Shown one piece after another: positions 24,241-35,003 of a stretch of 64,000 nucleotides of DNA. The first letter of the stretch is position 1. The number at the start of each line of letters is the position of its first letter. The notes below the pieces were generated by a model. That model was not told where the DNA came from. It saw only the letters and a list, made by a program, of their open reading frames with translations, and did not search any database. Both the position numbers and the translations under genes were made by a program. This DNA comes from Auricularia sp. M13 (taxonomy: Eukaryota > Basidiomycota > Agaricomycetes > Auriculariales > Auriculariaceae), in contig CM073193.1 of NCBI GenBank assembly GCA_037042915.1, forward strand, positions 930,001-994,000. Reading direction: 5' to 3'.

Positions 24241-24536
24241 ATTCAGACGAATGGACAATGTAACTTAAGAATGCTGTACATAACCAAACGCAGCTATTTG
24301 ATCGTGTCGTAACGTTTCGCGCACTTCGGCATGAGTGCATCTGGTACTCACATAGGAATGAGCCCGTCAGCCCATACGTGCGCATTCGAGCCATGCAAAG
24401 TCCGAATGGTTGGAGTGTCAAGGTGTATCATGTATGTGGCAACAGTAAAATAAGGTTAAAACGCCTATCTGAATTTCTACTCAATGTCAGCCATGACTTG
24501 CCACTACAAATAATAATACTAATAGGCCCACCAAGC
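24241..24536. other. Short gap, convergent 3' ends
   Basis: About 300 bases between the beta-helix gene and the KRI1 3' end. It is AT-rich near 24440-24530 (AATAATAATACTAATA). No feature is recognised. Confidence 0.35.
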
Positions 24537-27223
24537 TCACGCATCGCCCTCCACCGCAGAATGGCGCTTCTTTTTTTTCTTCTTCTTCGGCTCCCCATCC
24601 CCATCCCCACCCCCACCCCCATCCCCGTCCCCATCCCCGTCCCTTTGCTCACCCGTCGCACCAGCGAGCTTCTCCTTCATACGCTCCTTCTTGCCCTTCC
24701 GCTTCTTCTTCACCTCTCCCGCTCCCTCGCCCTCTCCTGCACCAGCCACGGGGACGGCGCCGCGCTCCCTGAGCTTCTCACGCAGCTCGCGGAGCTTCTC
24801 GCCGTGCTGCGGGCCCCAGCGCCGGCCGCGGTCCTTGCGGTACGGCGCGTAGCGCTTCACGCCGACGTACGAGTTGAGCTCCGCGTCGGTCGCCATGAGG
24901 ATCTCGGCGGGCGTCAGCCCGAAGTCGTCCGCGGCGACTTGGGTGTATTTGAACCGCGTTGGGAGGCCGCCGACCTATAATGCAGGGGTAGTGAGCATAT
25001 TGGACGATGAGAAATGGAGAACGGAAATGAAACGGGGCGAGTTGAGAGAACGAAGGGGAGGAAATTTGTCGAGTCATGAGTAAGGTGAGGAAATGTGCGC
25101 GCGAAGAGGACGTGTGGGGAGCGGGAGAGATAGAAAGTGGGGTGGGAGGGGGGAAGGGGAAGAGACGCACGATATCGTTAAATTCGAGCGTATCCAGCGA
25201 CGCCATATACTCCTCCAACTTCCTCTTCCGCATCGCCTCCGTCCCGTCCCACTCCTCCTCCTCACCCCCTCCCGCATCGCCTTGCCACTCGGCATCCATT
25301 GCGGCCTCGTCCACCGCTTCCCCGTCCTCCTCCCCTTCCCCGTGTTTCCGCTTCTTCTTTTTCTTCTTCTTGTCCTTCTTCGTGCTCGTGTTGGGCTCGG
25401 ACTCCGGAGCGATGTCGCCGATGTCGATGTCGTCGTCCCATGTGGGCTTCTCCATGTCCTCCGCATCGGCGTCGGCGTCGGGGGCGTCTGGGTCGCCGGC
25501 GTAGATGTCTGCCATCTGCGCATCGTGCTTCGCAGGGTCCCATTCGGACTCGAGGTCCAGCGCGGCCAGCGCTGTCGAGCCAAAGACCCATCAGCAAAAG
25601 AAAAGAAAAGAAAAATCAAGCGAATAAAGTGGGGAGGGTATGAAAGGCAGGACGTTGGGATGGTAAAAGGAAAGAAAGAAAGAACGCGTACCTTCCCTCT
25701 CCAGCGCGGCGCCGCCCTCGCGCCCGATGCGCTCGAGCTTGCGGCGCAACTCCTTGACCTTGAGCGCCTTGAGCCGCTTGACCTCCTCGCGCTTGCGCAG
25801 CAGCTCCTCCTCCTTGCGCGCCTTGCGCCGCTCGCGCGCCTCCTTGCGCCGCGTGTCCTCGCGCCGCACAAGCGTCGGGATCTTGCGCGGGTGCGCGTTG
25901 ATCGTCGCCGCGCCTCTACACAGAACGTTAGCGAGGCTTCCACGCGCGGTTGAGTGGGAACAATGTAAGGCGCGGGATGGGAAGTTGGGCAAAGGAAAGA
26001 CGCACGGCTCTTGGAAGCGGTACATGTAGTCCTCTTCGAAGTGCTCGGCGGCGGCTTCGAATACCTCGTCCTCGTCCTCCTCCTCGGCTTGGCCGTCCGA
26101 ATCTGAGCTGGATTTTTCGTCCGAGGAAGATGCTTCCTCGTCTTTCGTTTTCGATTTGGACTTGGACTTGCGTTTCGACGAGGTGACCTCGCTATACGTC
26201 GGCACGCGTTTTGCGGACTTGTCGATCCAGCCGCGGTTAAGGATATAACTGGGAAAGCAATGAAAATAGAATGAGAACGAGTCCATGGCGATTGGGAGCC
26301 GAGATGCGCACGCACTCGAGCAAGAATTTCTGGTCCTCATCCGGATCGCGCGATTTCTCCTTCTCCTTTCCTTTACTCTTCTTCGACTTTTTCTTGTCCT
26401 TGTCCTGCTTTGCGTCCTCGTCCTCGGCGTGCTGTTGCTGCTGCCGCCACTGCTCTTCGGTTTCGACCTCGACGAGGCCGGCAATGTCCTCGCCGACCTC
26501 GCGCTCGAGGAAGGCGCGGTACTCTTCCTCCTCGCGCTCGATCTCGTCCTTCGTCTTTTCTCGAGGCACGAGGAAGTCATCGTCCTCGGCCTCTGCGGCC
26601 GCTGCGAAGGCTTTGATCGTCTCGTCGCGCAGCGCGCGCTGCTCCTCGACATGCGTGGGTTGTAAAGACGGCGACGGAGAGCGCGAGCCGGCCAGGACGG
26701 CGTTCAGCGCGTGTTGCTTGATCGTCAGAGGCTAGTAGAAAGCACAGTCAGTATCAGTAGCGAAATTAAGTGAATTATTGAATACGGCGCACCTTATCCT
26801 TTGAATTTTTGCCCTTGCCCGTCTCCTTGGTGAGCGGCCGCAACGCAGCCGTCTTCTGCTGCTCCTCCTGGAAGACATGCTTGGCGCTGTCGTATATGGC
26901 CGGGTCTTTCTTGCGGATGCGGGCGAGGGTGCGGAGGATGGCGGCGTCGACCTGGGGCGTGAGCTCCTCGCCGTCCTCGTCCTCGGTCTCGCTGCTCGAC
27001 TCGTCCGACGAGAGCGCGTCCTCGTCCGCGTCCGAGCCGTACTTGTCCTTGACTGTACAGTGAGTTAGACGGCGGCGCGGCCGGACAGAGGCAGCGCACG
27101 CTTCTGCAGCTCCTCGCGCTCCTTGCGGCGCGCGTAGGCCTTGGCGTAGTCCTCGTTGACCTTGAGCGCGTTGAGCGACGAGCCCGCCGACGAGCTCGAC
27201 TCTGCGTCGCTGTCGCCGAGCAT
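24537..27223 (-). CDS. KRI1: Ribosome biogenesis protein Kri1
   Basis: Seven exons (27223-27100, 27052-26793, 26731-26316, 26248-26006, 25915-25692, 25571-25171, 24974-24537) encode 701 residues. Kri1 is a nucleolar protein needed for 40S subunit (18S rRNA) synthesis. Diagnostic stretches are LKVNEDYAKAYARRKEREEL, FLLDYILNRGW, FEEDYMYRFQEPG, IPTLVRREDTRRKEARERR, DIDIGDI, GGLPTRFKYTQVAADDFGLT and NSYVGVKRYAPYRKD. Between these lie long acidic and Lys-rich low-complexity blocks typical of the family. The C-terminus has a Gly/Asp repeat coded by a G-rich tract, then a Lys-run tail. It shares a 121 bp divergent promoter with TFIIF-alpha. Confidence 0.93.
24592..24643 (-). repeat. G-rich tandem tract (quadruplex-prone) inside KRI1 coding sequence
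   Basis: On the coding (minus) strand about ten runs of 3-5 G alternate with A or T and C, encoding the Asp/Gly repeat of the Kri1 C-terminus. The runs meet the usual G-quadruplex pattern of four G3+ runs with short loops several times over. Length is likely to vary between strains. Confidence 0.7.
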
Positions 27224-27344
27224 GTTTGTTGTTTCAAGTAATTTCAGGGAAGGCCGGCGCCGCGGACAGCAGTCATAGCGCGGGACATCGGAGCCCGAAA
27301 CCGGAGCCGCCACTTGTCCCCTTGATTCAGTCGCATTCGCCACC
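27224..27344. promoter_or_regulatory. 121 bp divergent promoter of KRI1 and TFIIF-alpha
   Basis: The two ATGs are only 121 bp apart and point away from each other. The interval is GC-rich and I see no TATA box. Sharing of regulatory sequence is inferred from the short spacing. Confidence 0.55.
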
Positions 27345-29528
27345 ATGCCGCCGGTCGACGCGATGGCCTTTCTGAGGCCGTACAAGCGCGATATCCCTGG
27401 CAAGAAGCCCAGCGCGCCCGCCACGCCGCCCAAGGCACCCGCCAAGCGTCCGCGCCCGCCGCCCAAGAAGGACGACGACGACGACCTGGCGCGTCCGCGG
27501 CCCCAGGGGACCTACCGCGAGTTCAAGCTCATGTCCACGTCCCGCGACAACTGGAAGCACGACGTCTTCAAATTCGACTCGCGCAAGCCCGTCGACCTCG
27601 ACGCGTGGGCCCAGCCGCTGAAGCTGAACCGCAAGAACCCGCCAGCCCGTGAGGGCGATGAGACCGTCAGCAAGGGGCCCATCACCCCCATGCTCGGCTT
27701 GGACGGGAAGCCCGTCATCGGCCCAGATGGCGAGATTGTTCTCATGCAGGACGGCCGCCCGCTCGCCAAAGCCAAGAAGGAGGAAGACGGCGATGACGAC
27801 GAGGTGCCCAAGCCCAAAGAGCCCGCGAAGAAACGCAAGCCGTTCCAGAAGAAGACTCGCCAGATTTTCACCATTCCCGAGGAGCAGCGCCAGCTTCAGC
27901 GGGAGGAACGCTATCCCTGGGTGCTCGAGGACCAGTCCGGCCAGGAGACATGGATAGGCCGCATCGAGAACGCCGACAAGGCCTCCTACCACGGCCTGTT
28001 CCTCACCGGCACGGGCTCCGACTTCTACTTTGTCCCTGCACATCGCTGGTACAAGATGCAGAAGCGGCCAAACTTCAAGACCGCGACCATGGAGGAGGTG
28101 GAGGCTCAGGTACTACGCTGCTGTTGGTCTTGCCAGCAGCATTGTCTGACATCCAGTAGTACGCCCGCCTGCAGAAGAATCATACTCTCGAATTCTGGAA
28201 GAAGCGGCAGCAGCAGTCCCAGGAGGCGGTCGCTGCCGCCGAGGCGCAGGGCCGTCCTATTAACCTCGGCCACATCGTCCACCAGCCCTCGCTCGTGCGT
28301 TCTTCCGGCGGCCAGAGTCTTGCTGCTGGCGGACGGCGGTTGCGTACCGTCATCAAAGGCGACTCGAGCTTGTTCGGGGATGACGATGACGACGAGTTGA
28401 AGGATACCCTCCGCAAGCGCCGCGAGAAGGAGCTCGGCGAAGAGGGCGATTTGGATGAGATTGAGTATGAGGAAGAGTTCGCCGATGACGACGAGAAGAT
28501 GAACGTCGATGAGGACGACGATGAGGAAGCGAAGGAATTAGAAGTTCGTCGCTCGTAGCACCGTGCGTCCTCACTCTGACATCGTCCTAGGAACGCATCA
28601 AACGCGAGACGCGTGCCGCGAACAAGTTGCGTCAGGCCGGCGTCGAAGAGGACGAGTCCGATGAGGACGAAGATTTCTTAAAGAATCTGACCGGCGCGGG
28701 CAAGGAGGTCAAGAAGGCGTTGCGCACACACGAGAAAAACGCATTGTACGATAGCGACGACGAGAAGAACCCGTATTTAACCTCGGTTAGTCTTTTTATA
28801 ATGCTCATTCGCACTTTGGCTAAAATTCTATACAGGAGGATGAGGAAGAGGAAGAGCCGCCCACTACCCAGGCGACAGGAGTCGAACCGACTGCCACACC
28901 CACACCGTCTGGCTCGCGTCCGCCGAAACCTAGCACGCCGTCGCAGCAGCAGAAGTCTGCGCCGACGCCCAAGGCGCAGTCGAAGACGCCATCTCGCGCG
29001 ACCTCTCCCACTGTACCTCGCGCGACCTCGCCCAGTATACCGCCTGGTTCAGGAAGCTCGCTCCTCGCGCAACGCGCGACCAGTCCGAAGGGCAAGAGCG
29101 CCGCGGGTCCATCGCGCGCGACGAGCCCCAAGGTCGGCGCACCGCAGCACGCGGGGAACAGCGCGCGCGCGACGTCGCCGCTCGCGGGCGGCAGCGGCAG
29201 CCGCGCGACGAGCCCGCCTGCGCCGGCGAACATCAAGAAGCGCAAGGCGGAGGACTTGAGCTCGCCCTCAGCGCCGGCGGTCAAGAAGGTGAAGAAGGCC
29301 GTGCCGCCGGGCGCGACGCCGGCGGCGCCGGCGCCGGACCGCAAAATCGACGAGGGCTTCGTGGTGGAGTGGCTGCGCGCGCAGCCCGAGCCGCCGACGA
29401 CGATGCAGTGCATCGGCCAGTTCAGGCCTTACCTCGTCGACAAGAACTCGAAGACCGTCCTCACGAACATCATCAAGAAGGTCGCCGAGCTCAAGGGCGG
29501 CGTGCTCACGCTGCGCCCCGGCTTTTGA
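27345..29528 (+). CDS. TFG1: Transcription initiation factor IIF, alpha subunit (RAP74/Tfg1)
   Basis: Exons 27345-28109, 28160-28543, 28591-28785 and 28836-29528 encode 678 residues. TFIIF-alpha pairs with the beta subunit on RNA polymerase II in the pre-initiation complex. The N-terminal dimerisation region shows YREFKLMSTSRDNWKHDVFK, RKTRQIF-like KKTRQIFTIP, ERYPWVLEDQSGQETWIGRI and DFYFVPAHRWYKMQKR. The middle is highly charged. The C-terminal winged helix (about 600-678) shows IDEGFVVEWLRAQPEP, QCIGQFRPYL and KTVLTNIIKKVAELKGG. Between charged region and winged helix lie about six copies of RATSP, possible proline-directed phosphosites. Confidence 0.93.
28990..29222 (+). repeat. RATSP-coding repeat in TFIIF-alpha
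   Basis: About six copies of a short unit encoding (S/P/A)RATSP, spaced by 5-15 residues, lie between the charged middle and the winged helix. The codons are dominated by CGCGCGACC/GCGCGACG, so the unit may expand by slippage. Confidence 0.6.
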
Positions 29529-29996
29529 GGGAGTCGGTGTTGCGTTATTTTGGGATTCGTGTGTCGGTGTGTGTGTGCCGAGCGCGGCGCGCACAGGACT
29601 CATCTGTCGGTGCGCTTTCCGACAAGATCACTGCTCGTTTGTTTGGGAGGAACCGTTGCACCCTGCACAGCGCTGGAGGGTTGGTGTAATTGTAAACTGC
29701 TGTCGTGTATATCTTTTTAGCTATTGCTTTGAAGCACATTGAACTTGGTCTGCTGTACTTCATTGATCGTAAGTGCACAAAACTCACCGTTCCGCTGTAC
29801 GGCACCTGGGGATCCGGCGTCATCGCAGCAACGCACTCATCATGATAGGTATCCGAGGCTGTGCTGGTGCCGTTGATACGCAGCGCTGATATAAAAGGAC
29901 GCGCCGCCGAGCATCGTTTCCCCGTTCCCCTCCTTCCTTTTTCTTTTTTTCTTCCTTTTTTCGCCGTTTCGGTCGTCCTTTTTTTCTTCGAGCAAT
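29529..29996. other. Intergenic, 3' UTR of TFIIF-alpha and promoter of chitin deacetylase
   Basis: Contains the TATA box listed separately and a T-rich leader (29931-29990) directly before the ATG, common in highly expressed fungal genes. Confidence 0.5.
29890..29896 (+). promoter_or_regulatory. TATA box of the chitin deacetylase gene
   Basis: TATAAAA lies 107 bp before the ATG and is followed by a pyrimidine-rich leader, a spacing usual for strong fungal promoters. Confidence 0.6.
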
Positions 29997-31519
29997 ATGC
30001 GTTCTTCTGTTTCGAGCGTTCTTTTCGCTGCTGCGGCTTTTGCTGCCGTTGCTAGCGCCCACCCCATTGCGCATGGAGACGGAGAACACGTCGAGGCGCG
30101 CGCGCTCCCCGGCGAGTGGTTCCACGACGAGGCGCACCCCGTGAACGCGCTGTTCCGCCGCCAGCCTGCTGAGGATGCGCCGGCGACTACGGCTGCCCCT
30201 GCGGCGCACTTGCCGCCTGTGGGCTCTGACGGTCAGCATGCTTTGCATTGCGGTCTTGGCGACGCGCTGACCCTTGGCATCGCATCCTCGCAGCATGGAA
30301 GGCCCTGTACCCGACGCCGGGCAGCACGCCGTCCTTTGACGAGAAGGACCTCCCGGAGGCGTGGGTGGCTGCGTACAAGGCCGCCGTCGCCAACGGCAAG
30401 ATTCCGGCCATCCCGCCGACGTACATCGTCGAGGGCCTCGACCCCGTCTACGCCGAGGGCTTCCACGCGGACTCTAAGGATGTCTGCTCGGCGACTGTGC
30501 AGTGCCGCGCGGAGGGCGACGTGTGGGACGCGCCGGCCGGCTTCATCGCCATCTCGTTCGACGACGGCCCCGCGGAGGGCAGCCCCGTGCTCAACGACTG
30601 GCTGTCGTCGAACCACGTCAAGGCGACGCACTTCATGATCGGCGGCAACATCCTGGAGAACCCGCAGGAGTTCCTGCGCGCGTTCAGGATGAACGGCGAC
30701 ATGGCCGTCCACACGTTCTCGCACCCGTACATGACGGCGCAGAGCGACCTTGGTGTCATTGCCGAGCTCGGCTGGACGATGCAGATTATTGCTGATGCCA
30801 CGGGCGGCCGCATCCCCCGCTTCTGGCGCCCGCCGTACGGCGACATGGACAACCGCGTGCGCGCCATCGCGCACGAAGTCTTCGGCCTCACGCCCGTCAT
30901 GTGGAACAAGGACACCAACGACTGGGCCATGCCGACCGACCAGACGCCCGCGAAGATTGCGGAGGACATGGAGACGTGGACGTCGGGCGACAAGACGACC
31001 GGCCTGATCATCCTCGAGCACGAGCTGACGCCCGACACCGCCAACGTGTTCATCAACACGACGTGGCCGGCCGTGCAGAAGTATCACTGGCGCCCGCTCA
31101 GCATCGCGCAGCTCTTCGGCGGCAAGGAGATGATGGCCTACGCGAACGCGAAGGACAACCTCTCGCCCGTCACGCAGCTGCCCAACATCGTGTCCTCGGA
31201 GACCGTCACTGGCAGCCAGACGCTCCCGACATGGTACAGCCAGAGCGTGTCCACCAGCACGCCCGCGCCGACTTCCGTGTCGACGGAGGTGCCGGCCAGC
31301 ACTGAAGTCCCGGGCGGCGCTGGCGGAGGCGCTGTCAACCCTGGCCCGGCCGGCGGCGACAGCTCGAGCGGCAGCCCGCCCGACACGTCTTACCCGAACA
31401 GCAGCGAGGCCAACCAGGGCACGCTCGAGGAAGACCCGGACAACGCGGCATTCGCCACGGCGCGCCCGAGCGCCGTCCTCGCTGCCGCCGCCGCCCTCGC
31501 GATTGCGTTCCTTGCGTGA
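29997..31519 (+). CDS. Chitin deacetylase (carbohydrate esterase family 4), probably GPI-anchored
   Basis: Exons 29997-30231 and 30294-31519 encode 486 residues. It removes acetyl groups from chitin to give chitosan in the cell wall. The N-terminus (VLFAAAAFAAVASA) is a signal peptide. All five CE4 motifs are present in order: SFDDGPAEGSP, VHTFSHPYM, FWRPPYGDMDNR, WNKDTNDWAM and GLIILEHEL. The metal-binding Asp and the two His are intact. The tail is rich in Ser, Thr, Pro and Gly and ends with a hydrophobic segment (VLAAAAALAIAFLA), fitting a GPI anchor. The first intron is 62 nt and canonical. Confidence 0.93.
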
Positions 31520-32442
31520 TTCACGCGACATGACGCTTCGTCTCCCCCCACATTACACTGGCACCGTTCAGCCCGAGGGGAGGGGGGCCGTGTCGCCGGG
31601 CCGACGCGGCCGTGCCGTTGGTTCGTTGCGCAGGTTCGACAAACGCTGGTCAGGGAGCCTGGATGGACTTCGCTCGCCGTGGACTTTTTGAGGAACGCTC
31701 GTTGATAGACTCATGGCCTTTTGCTCACCTTAGTACTTTCTTACTTGTGGCCGTCGGCTTTGCACTCCCACAGGATGTGCGCCGCGGTCATCGTTTTTAT
31801 CGTATATTATATTTATGTTGGCTCCCTCAGCTGATCGTGTGAGTGAGTGACGATAGCCAGGGACGCGAAGACAACTTGCGGAGTTTTTCCGGGATGAGAG
31901 ACGCAGAACACTGCAAACACGCTTGTCGTCGTGGCTATCAAGTGTGTACGCTGTGACTACGCCCGCCCCGCCAATGCGCGTCAACGATTCGCAACTCACA
32001 GCCCAATACTACTCACCCCGAGCCTCCCCGAGCAAGCGCCTCGTTCGGCAGCGAGTTTGCCGTCCAGGTGAAATTCATGAAGAACTTGTGCCGAATCACG
32101 CGACGCAGGGCATACTGTAGAGAACGCCGCTCCAGCCTTTCCTCGGGTCGCATGTGTTCCCAACTGCCAACCAAGGCCCGGTCTCCGTCGACTCGTCCTG
32201 TTCCATGTCGCCTTTAAATCAATTTCGTATCTGGCAGTACGTGTTGCAGGTTCTGACGGTAGTTCGGTCTTTAACAATAACGCGTACAGAGCGAAGAAAA
32301 GTGCGTAGACCGGATGCGGATGACGCCGCTTCCATTGCTTTAGCGCCGGCGTGCAACAGTATTCGATTGTTGACCACGACTGCTGCCAGAGCTTGCCAAG
32401 GAGCGAAAACTATCGATAAGCGCACCTGTGCTCGCAACCAGT
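31520..32442. other. Intergenic region
   Basis: About 920 bases. The right end is the promoter of the metallophosphatase gene. No frame with family features, no repeat and no RNA gene were recognised. Confidence 0.4.
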
Positions 32443-33495
32443 ATGGCCTACATCAACGACGTGCAGACCTACCCGCCCCCGGTTGCGGCGGGGCCGGAGG
32501 CCACGGGTGCGTTCTACGCCGAGCAAGCGCCGCTCGATACTCGTATACTTATGGTTTCATGCGCAGATTTGGATGATCCCCAGGCCATCCAGGGTGCGTG
32601 CTGGGGAAGCGCGAAGATTGCGGCTGATTGCAGCAGTCATGAGCGATCTGCACCTCGAGTTCATGTTTCGCGTCAAGGATGGGACAGCAGACGATCGCAA
32701 GCCCGGTTACGAAGTCTTCGATTTTCCAGTCGCAGCCCCGAACCTCGCTCTCCTCGGCGATATTGGTTTGGCAAAACACGAGGGACTTCACAGATTCATC
32801 GAGAAGCAGCTCCGGCGATTCAAGCGTGTGTTCTTCGTGCCAGGCAACCACGAATTCTATGGCTCATCCCCGGTGAGTTCAACTTTATGTGCGTGGTCTC
32901 ATGCTCAGATGGCACAAAGAGCAGCGCTATCTCTCAATTGCAGTCATTTGCGGACAAGATGTCTTCAAAACGTAGCGAAACCTTTGGAGAATTCATCCTC
33001 CTCCATCGCACGCGCTACGATCTCTCGCAAAACGTAACCATCCTCGGGTGCACCCTATGGTCGTTTATACCATCCTTCGCGGAGGACACCGTCTTCCGGG
33101 TCCTGAATGATTTCCGGCAGATCGAGCAGTGGACGGTCAGGTCGCATAACGCCTCCCATGAGGCTGACCGCAGATGGCTCTCCCGGCAGCTAGCTTCGCT
33201 ACGTGATTCTGGGAAGCGCGTCCTGGTGCTGACACACCATGCACCCACGACACCGGGCACGAGCGAGCCGCGCTTCGAGCATGAAGGCAATCTCCCGTCT
33301 CACGCGTTCGTAACGCCCCTCAGCGCCGAGAAGGACCTGTGGGATCGCCCTGTGGCGACGTGGGCGTTCGGCCATACGCATTTCAACTGCGATTTCGTCC
33401 GCGACGGCATACGCGTTGTTGCCAACCAACGCGGCTACGAGGCCTTCGAGTCTCACCGCATCGGATTCGTCGAAGACAAAGTCATCCTTGTATGA
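32443..33495 (+). CDS. Calcineurin-like metallophosphoesterase
   Basis: Exons 32443-32593, 32637-32872 and 32944-33495 encode 312 residues. Metal-binding motifs of the superfamily are all visible: VMSDLHLEF (DxH), LALLGDIGLA (GDxx), FFVPGNHEFYG (GNHE), VLVLTHHAP and WAFGHTHFN (GHTH). The first intron (43 nt) was chosen because it joins an upstream frame (MAYINDVQTYPPPVAAGPEA) in phase to the DLH motif; if wrong, the protein could start at the ATG at 32639 and have 261 residues. A cytosolic phosphodiesterase or phosphatase role is likely, substrate unknown. It is convergent with gene E, 124 bp away. Confidence 0.85.
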   Translation: MAYINDVQTYPPPVAAGPEATGAFYAEQAPLDTRILMVSCADLDDPQAIQGACWGSAKIAADCSSHERSAPRVHVSRQGWDSRRSQARLRSLRFSSRSPEPRSPRRYWFGKTRGTSQIHREAAPAIQACVLRARQPRILWLIPGEFNFMCVVSCSDGTKSSAISQLQSFADKMSSKRSETFGEFILLHRTRYDLSQNVTILGCTLWSFIPSFAEDTVFRVLNDFRQIEQWTVRSHNASHEADRRWLSRQLASLRDSGKRVLVLTHHAPTTPGTSEPRFEHEGNLPSHAFVTPLSAEKDLWDRPVATWAFGHTHFNCDFVRDGIRVVANQRGYEAFESHRIGFVEDKVILV

Positions 33496-33619
33496 TGTTA
33501 CAGTGCGCCTCGGTCCCGAACTGCAGACGCTACGACCTCAGCGCACTCAACTGATGGAACAGACTATTTGTGACAAGATTAGTACAGCAGGTTTGCGTAA
33601 CACGGACCTTGCTGCTGCA

Positions 33620-34601
33620 CTACTGCAGCAGCAGATGCACTGGCTCGTTCACGTGAGTCACAATACGGAATGGATGAGCCGGATCGTTCGCCTCGACAAG
33701 AACAGGGCGGCCGTCGGAGGCGTCCTGCATGCGATACGGACCCATGGTTACATAGTAAAGGCCTTGAGGTGCTGGCTCAGGAATGACGGGGTCCGGCGTC
33801 TCGGGCTTCCTCGGGGAACGCATCCACTCGTAGTAAGCATGAACGATGTCGTCCAGCGCAGCCAGCCGCTCGGTGATCTTGGTCGCCTGGCGGCCGTTCC
33901 AGTCGTCCAGCCTGTGCGGAAGAGCCAGCTCCCGCAAAACTAGTTGCCGATGAAGCCAGACTTTGACCTGCTCGAGAGCTTGGTGCGCAAGCCGGCGATA
34001 CTCGATGCATCTTGGTCCGAATGTCTGCGACACAGGTTATTGTTAGATGATCGGTATGCCATGCCCTGGATTTTCAGGCTCACCGCTATAGTGAGAGCAT
34101 CATTGGACGTAATGGCCTCCCGAAGCAGCTCGACGTGTTCCACGACGCGCATCGAGAGAAAATGGGTGAGCATTTCCCGAAAGTCGAGCCCGAGCGGTTC
34201 GGTGAACCAGACCGGCGCCCTGAGAGACAAGAACAATTGACTGAACCAGCGCAGGGTCTCCGCGTCGGTATTCTTCTTCATTTCCGTCTTATAAGCGTGA
34301 ACAACGTTCCAGAACGCCACCTTGCAGCGCGGCGTAAGTACTAGTAAGTAGCCACCATCACGCCGGAGGCGGACGAAATGCACGAGGACCGGCGGCGTAC
34401 CTCAACATTGCGATCCGTCCATATCGCACCTCCGTCGTTGCGCACGGCGTTGACGACTAAGTGCGAGTTGTCGTTGACTCTCTCGATCGTCACCGGCTGC
34501 AGCGGGATTTCGCGCCTCAGAGCGACGGGCAGTCGATGAACGCTCGGCACGGGCGCCGCTGCAACGACTAGCTGGCCTTCAGGGCGCGGTACTAGGGCCA
34601 T
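33620..34601 (-). CDS. Gene E: stand-alone copy of the kinase-family N-terminal module
   Basis: Exons 34601-34401, 34320-34084 and 34024-33620 encode 280 residues. All four blocks of the module found in A, C and D are present: GGAIWTDRNVE, VAFWNVVHAY, FGPRCIEY and WLHRQLVLREL, with introns at the same two places as in D. After the module the protein continues about 70 residues (YYEWMRSPRKPETPD onwards) and stops; there is no kinase domain here or in the bases up to the neighbouring gene. It may be a truncated duplicate or a genuine single-domain partner of the kinases. Frame and splice sites are intact. Confidence 0.7.
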
Positions 34602-35003
34602 GGTGTTGGGGGGCGAGAAGGAGAAGAGGACGAACTCCGAGCCGCGTCTGTTTCAAGCACTCCGGGGAATGGGTTCCGGTGATGTCAAGCTGTTACGGAC
34701 AAGGCTCCCCCGCAGCTCTCCGGTCGCGCTCGACGGGAGCCTCGTGGCGATGTCCGTATCCCACACACGGCTGCAGAGCGCCGATCGCCGCGATTGCAGC
34801 AATGTTTCATTGTTTGTGGCCGTTTGGATTTCCGAAGATGATATCTACTCGGAGACGGACACGGCAGATTGAGGTCTATTAGTCAATTGTCAGGGCAGAG
34901 TCAGGGCCGCATTGGTGAGTACGAAGAAGGCGTGGGATTTGTTAAATCCGCCAGGCTACAAATACAGCGTGGGTTGGAATGTTTTTAAAACTCGATGGAT
35001 TCG
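34602..35003. other. Spacer between gene E and kinase-like gene C
   Basis: About 400 bases that should contain the E promoter and C 3' UTR. A plus-strand open frame here has no protein-like features. Confidence 0.35.

Noticed and set aside
22678-24258. A 526-codon open frame on the minus strand opposite the beta-helix gene
   Set aside because: Its translation is Arg/Val/Asp-rich with no domain, no signal and no splice logic; it is the mirror of a GC-rich coding strand.
25093-26735. Several long plus-strand open frames opposite KRI1
   Set aside because: They read as Ser/Leu/Arg repeats complementary to the Lys/Glu-rich Kri1 blocks.
30233-31531. A 432-codon minus-strand open frame opposite the chitin deacetylase
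   Set aside because: The plus strand carries all five CE4 motifs; the minus frame is compositionally biased shadow.
32428-33495. A continuous 355-codon frame through the metallophosphatase gene
   Set aside because: It reads through both introns and misses the DLH, GDIG and GNHE motifs of the central exon, which lie in another frame.
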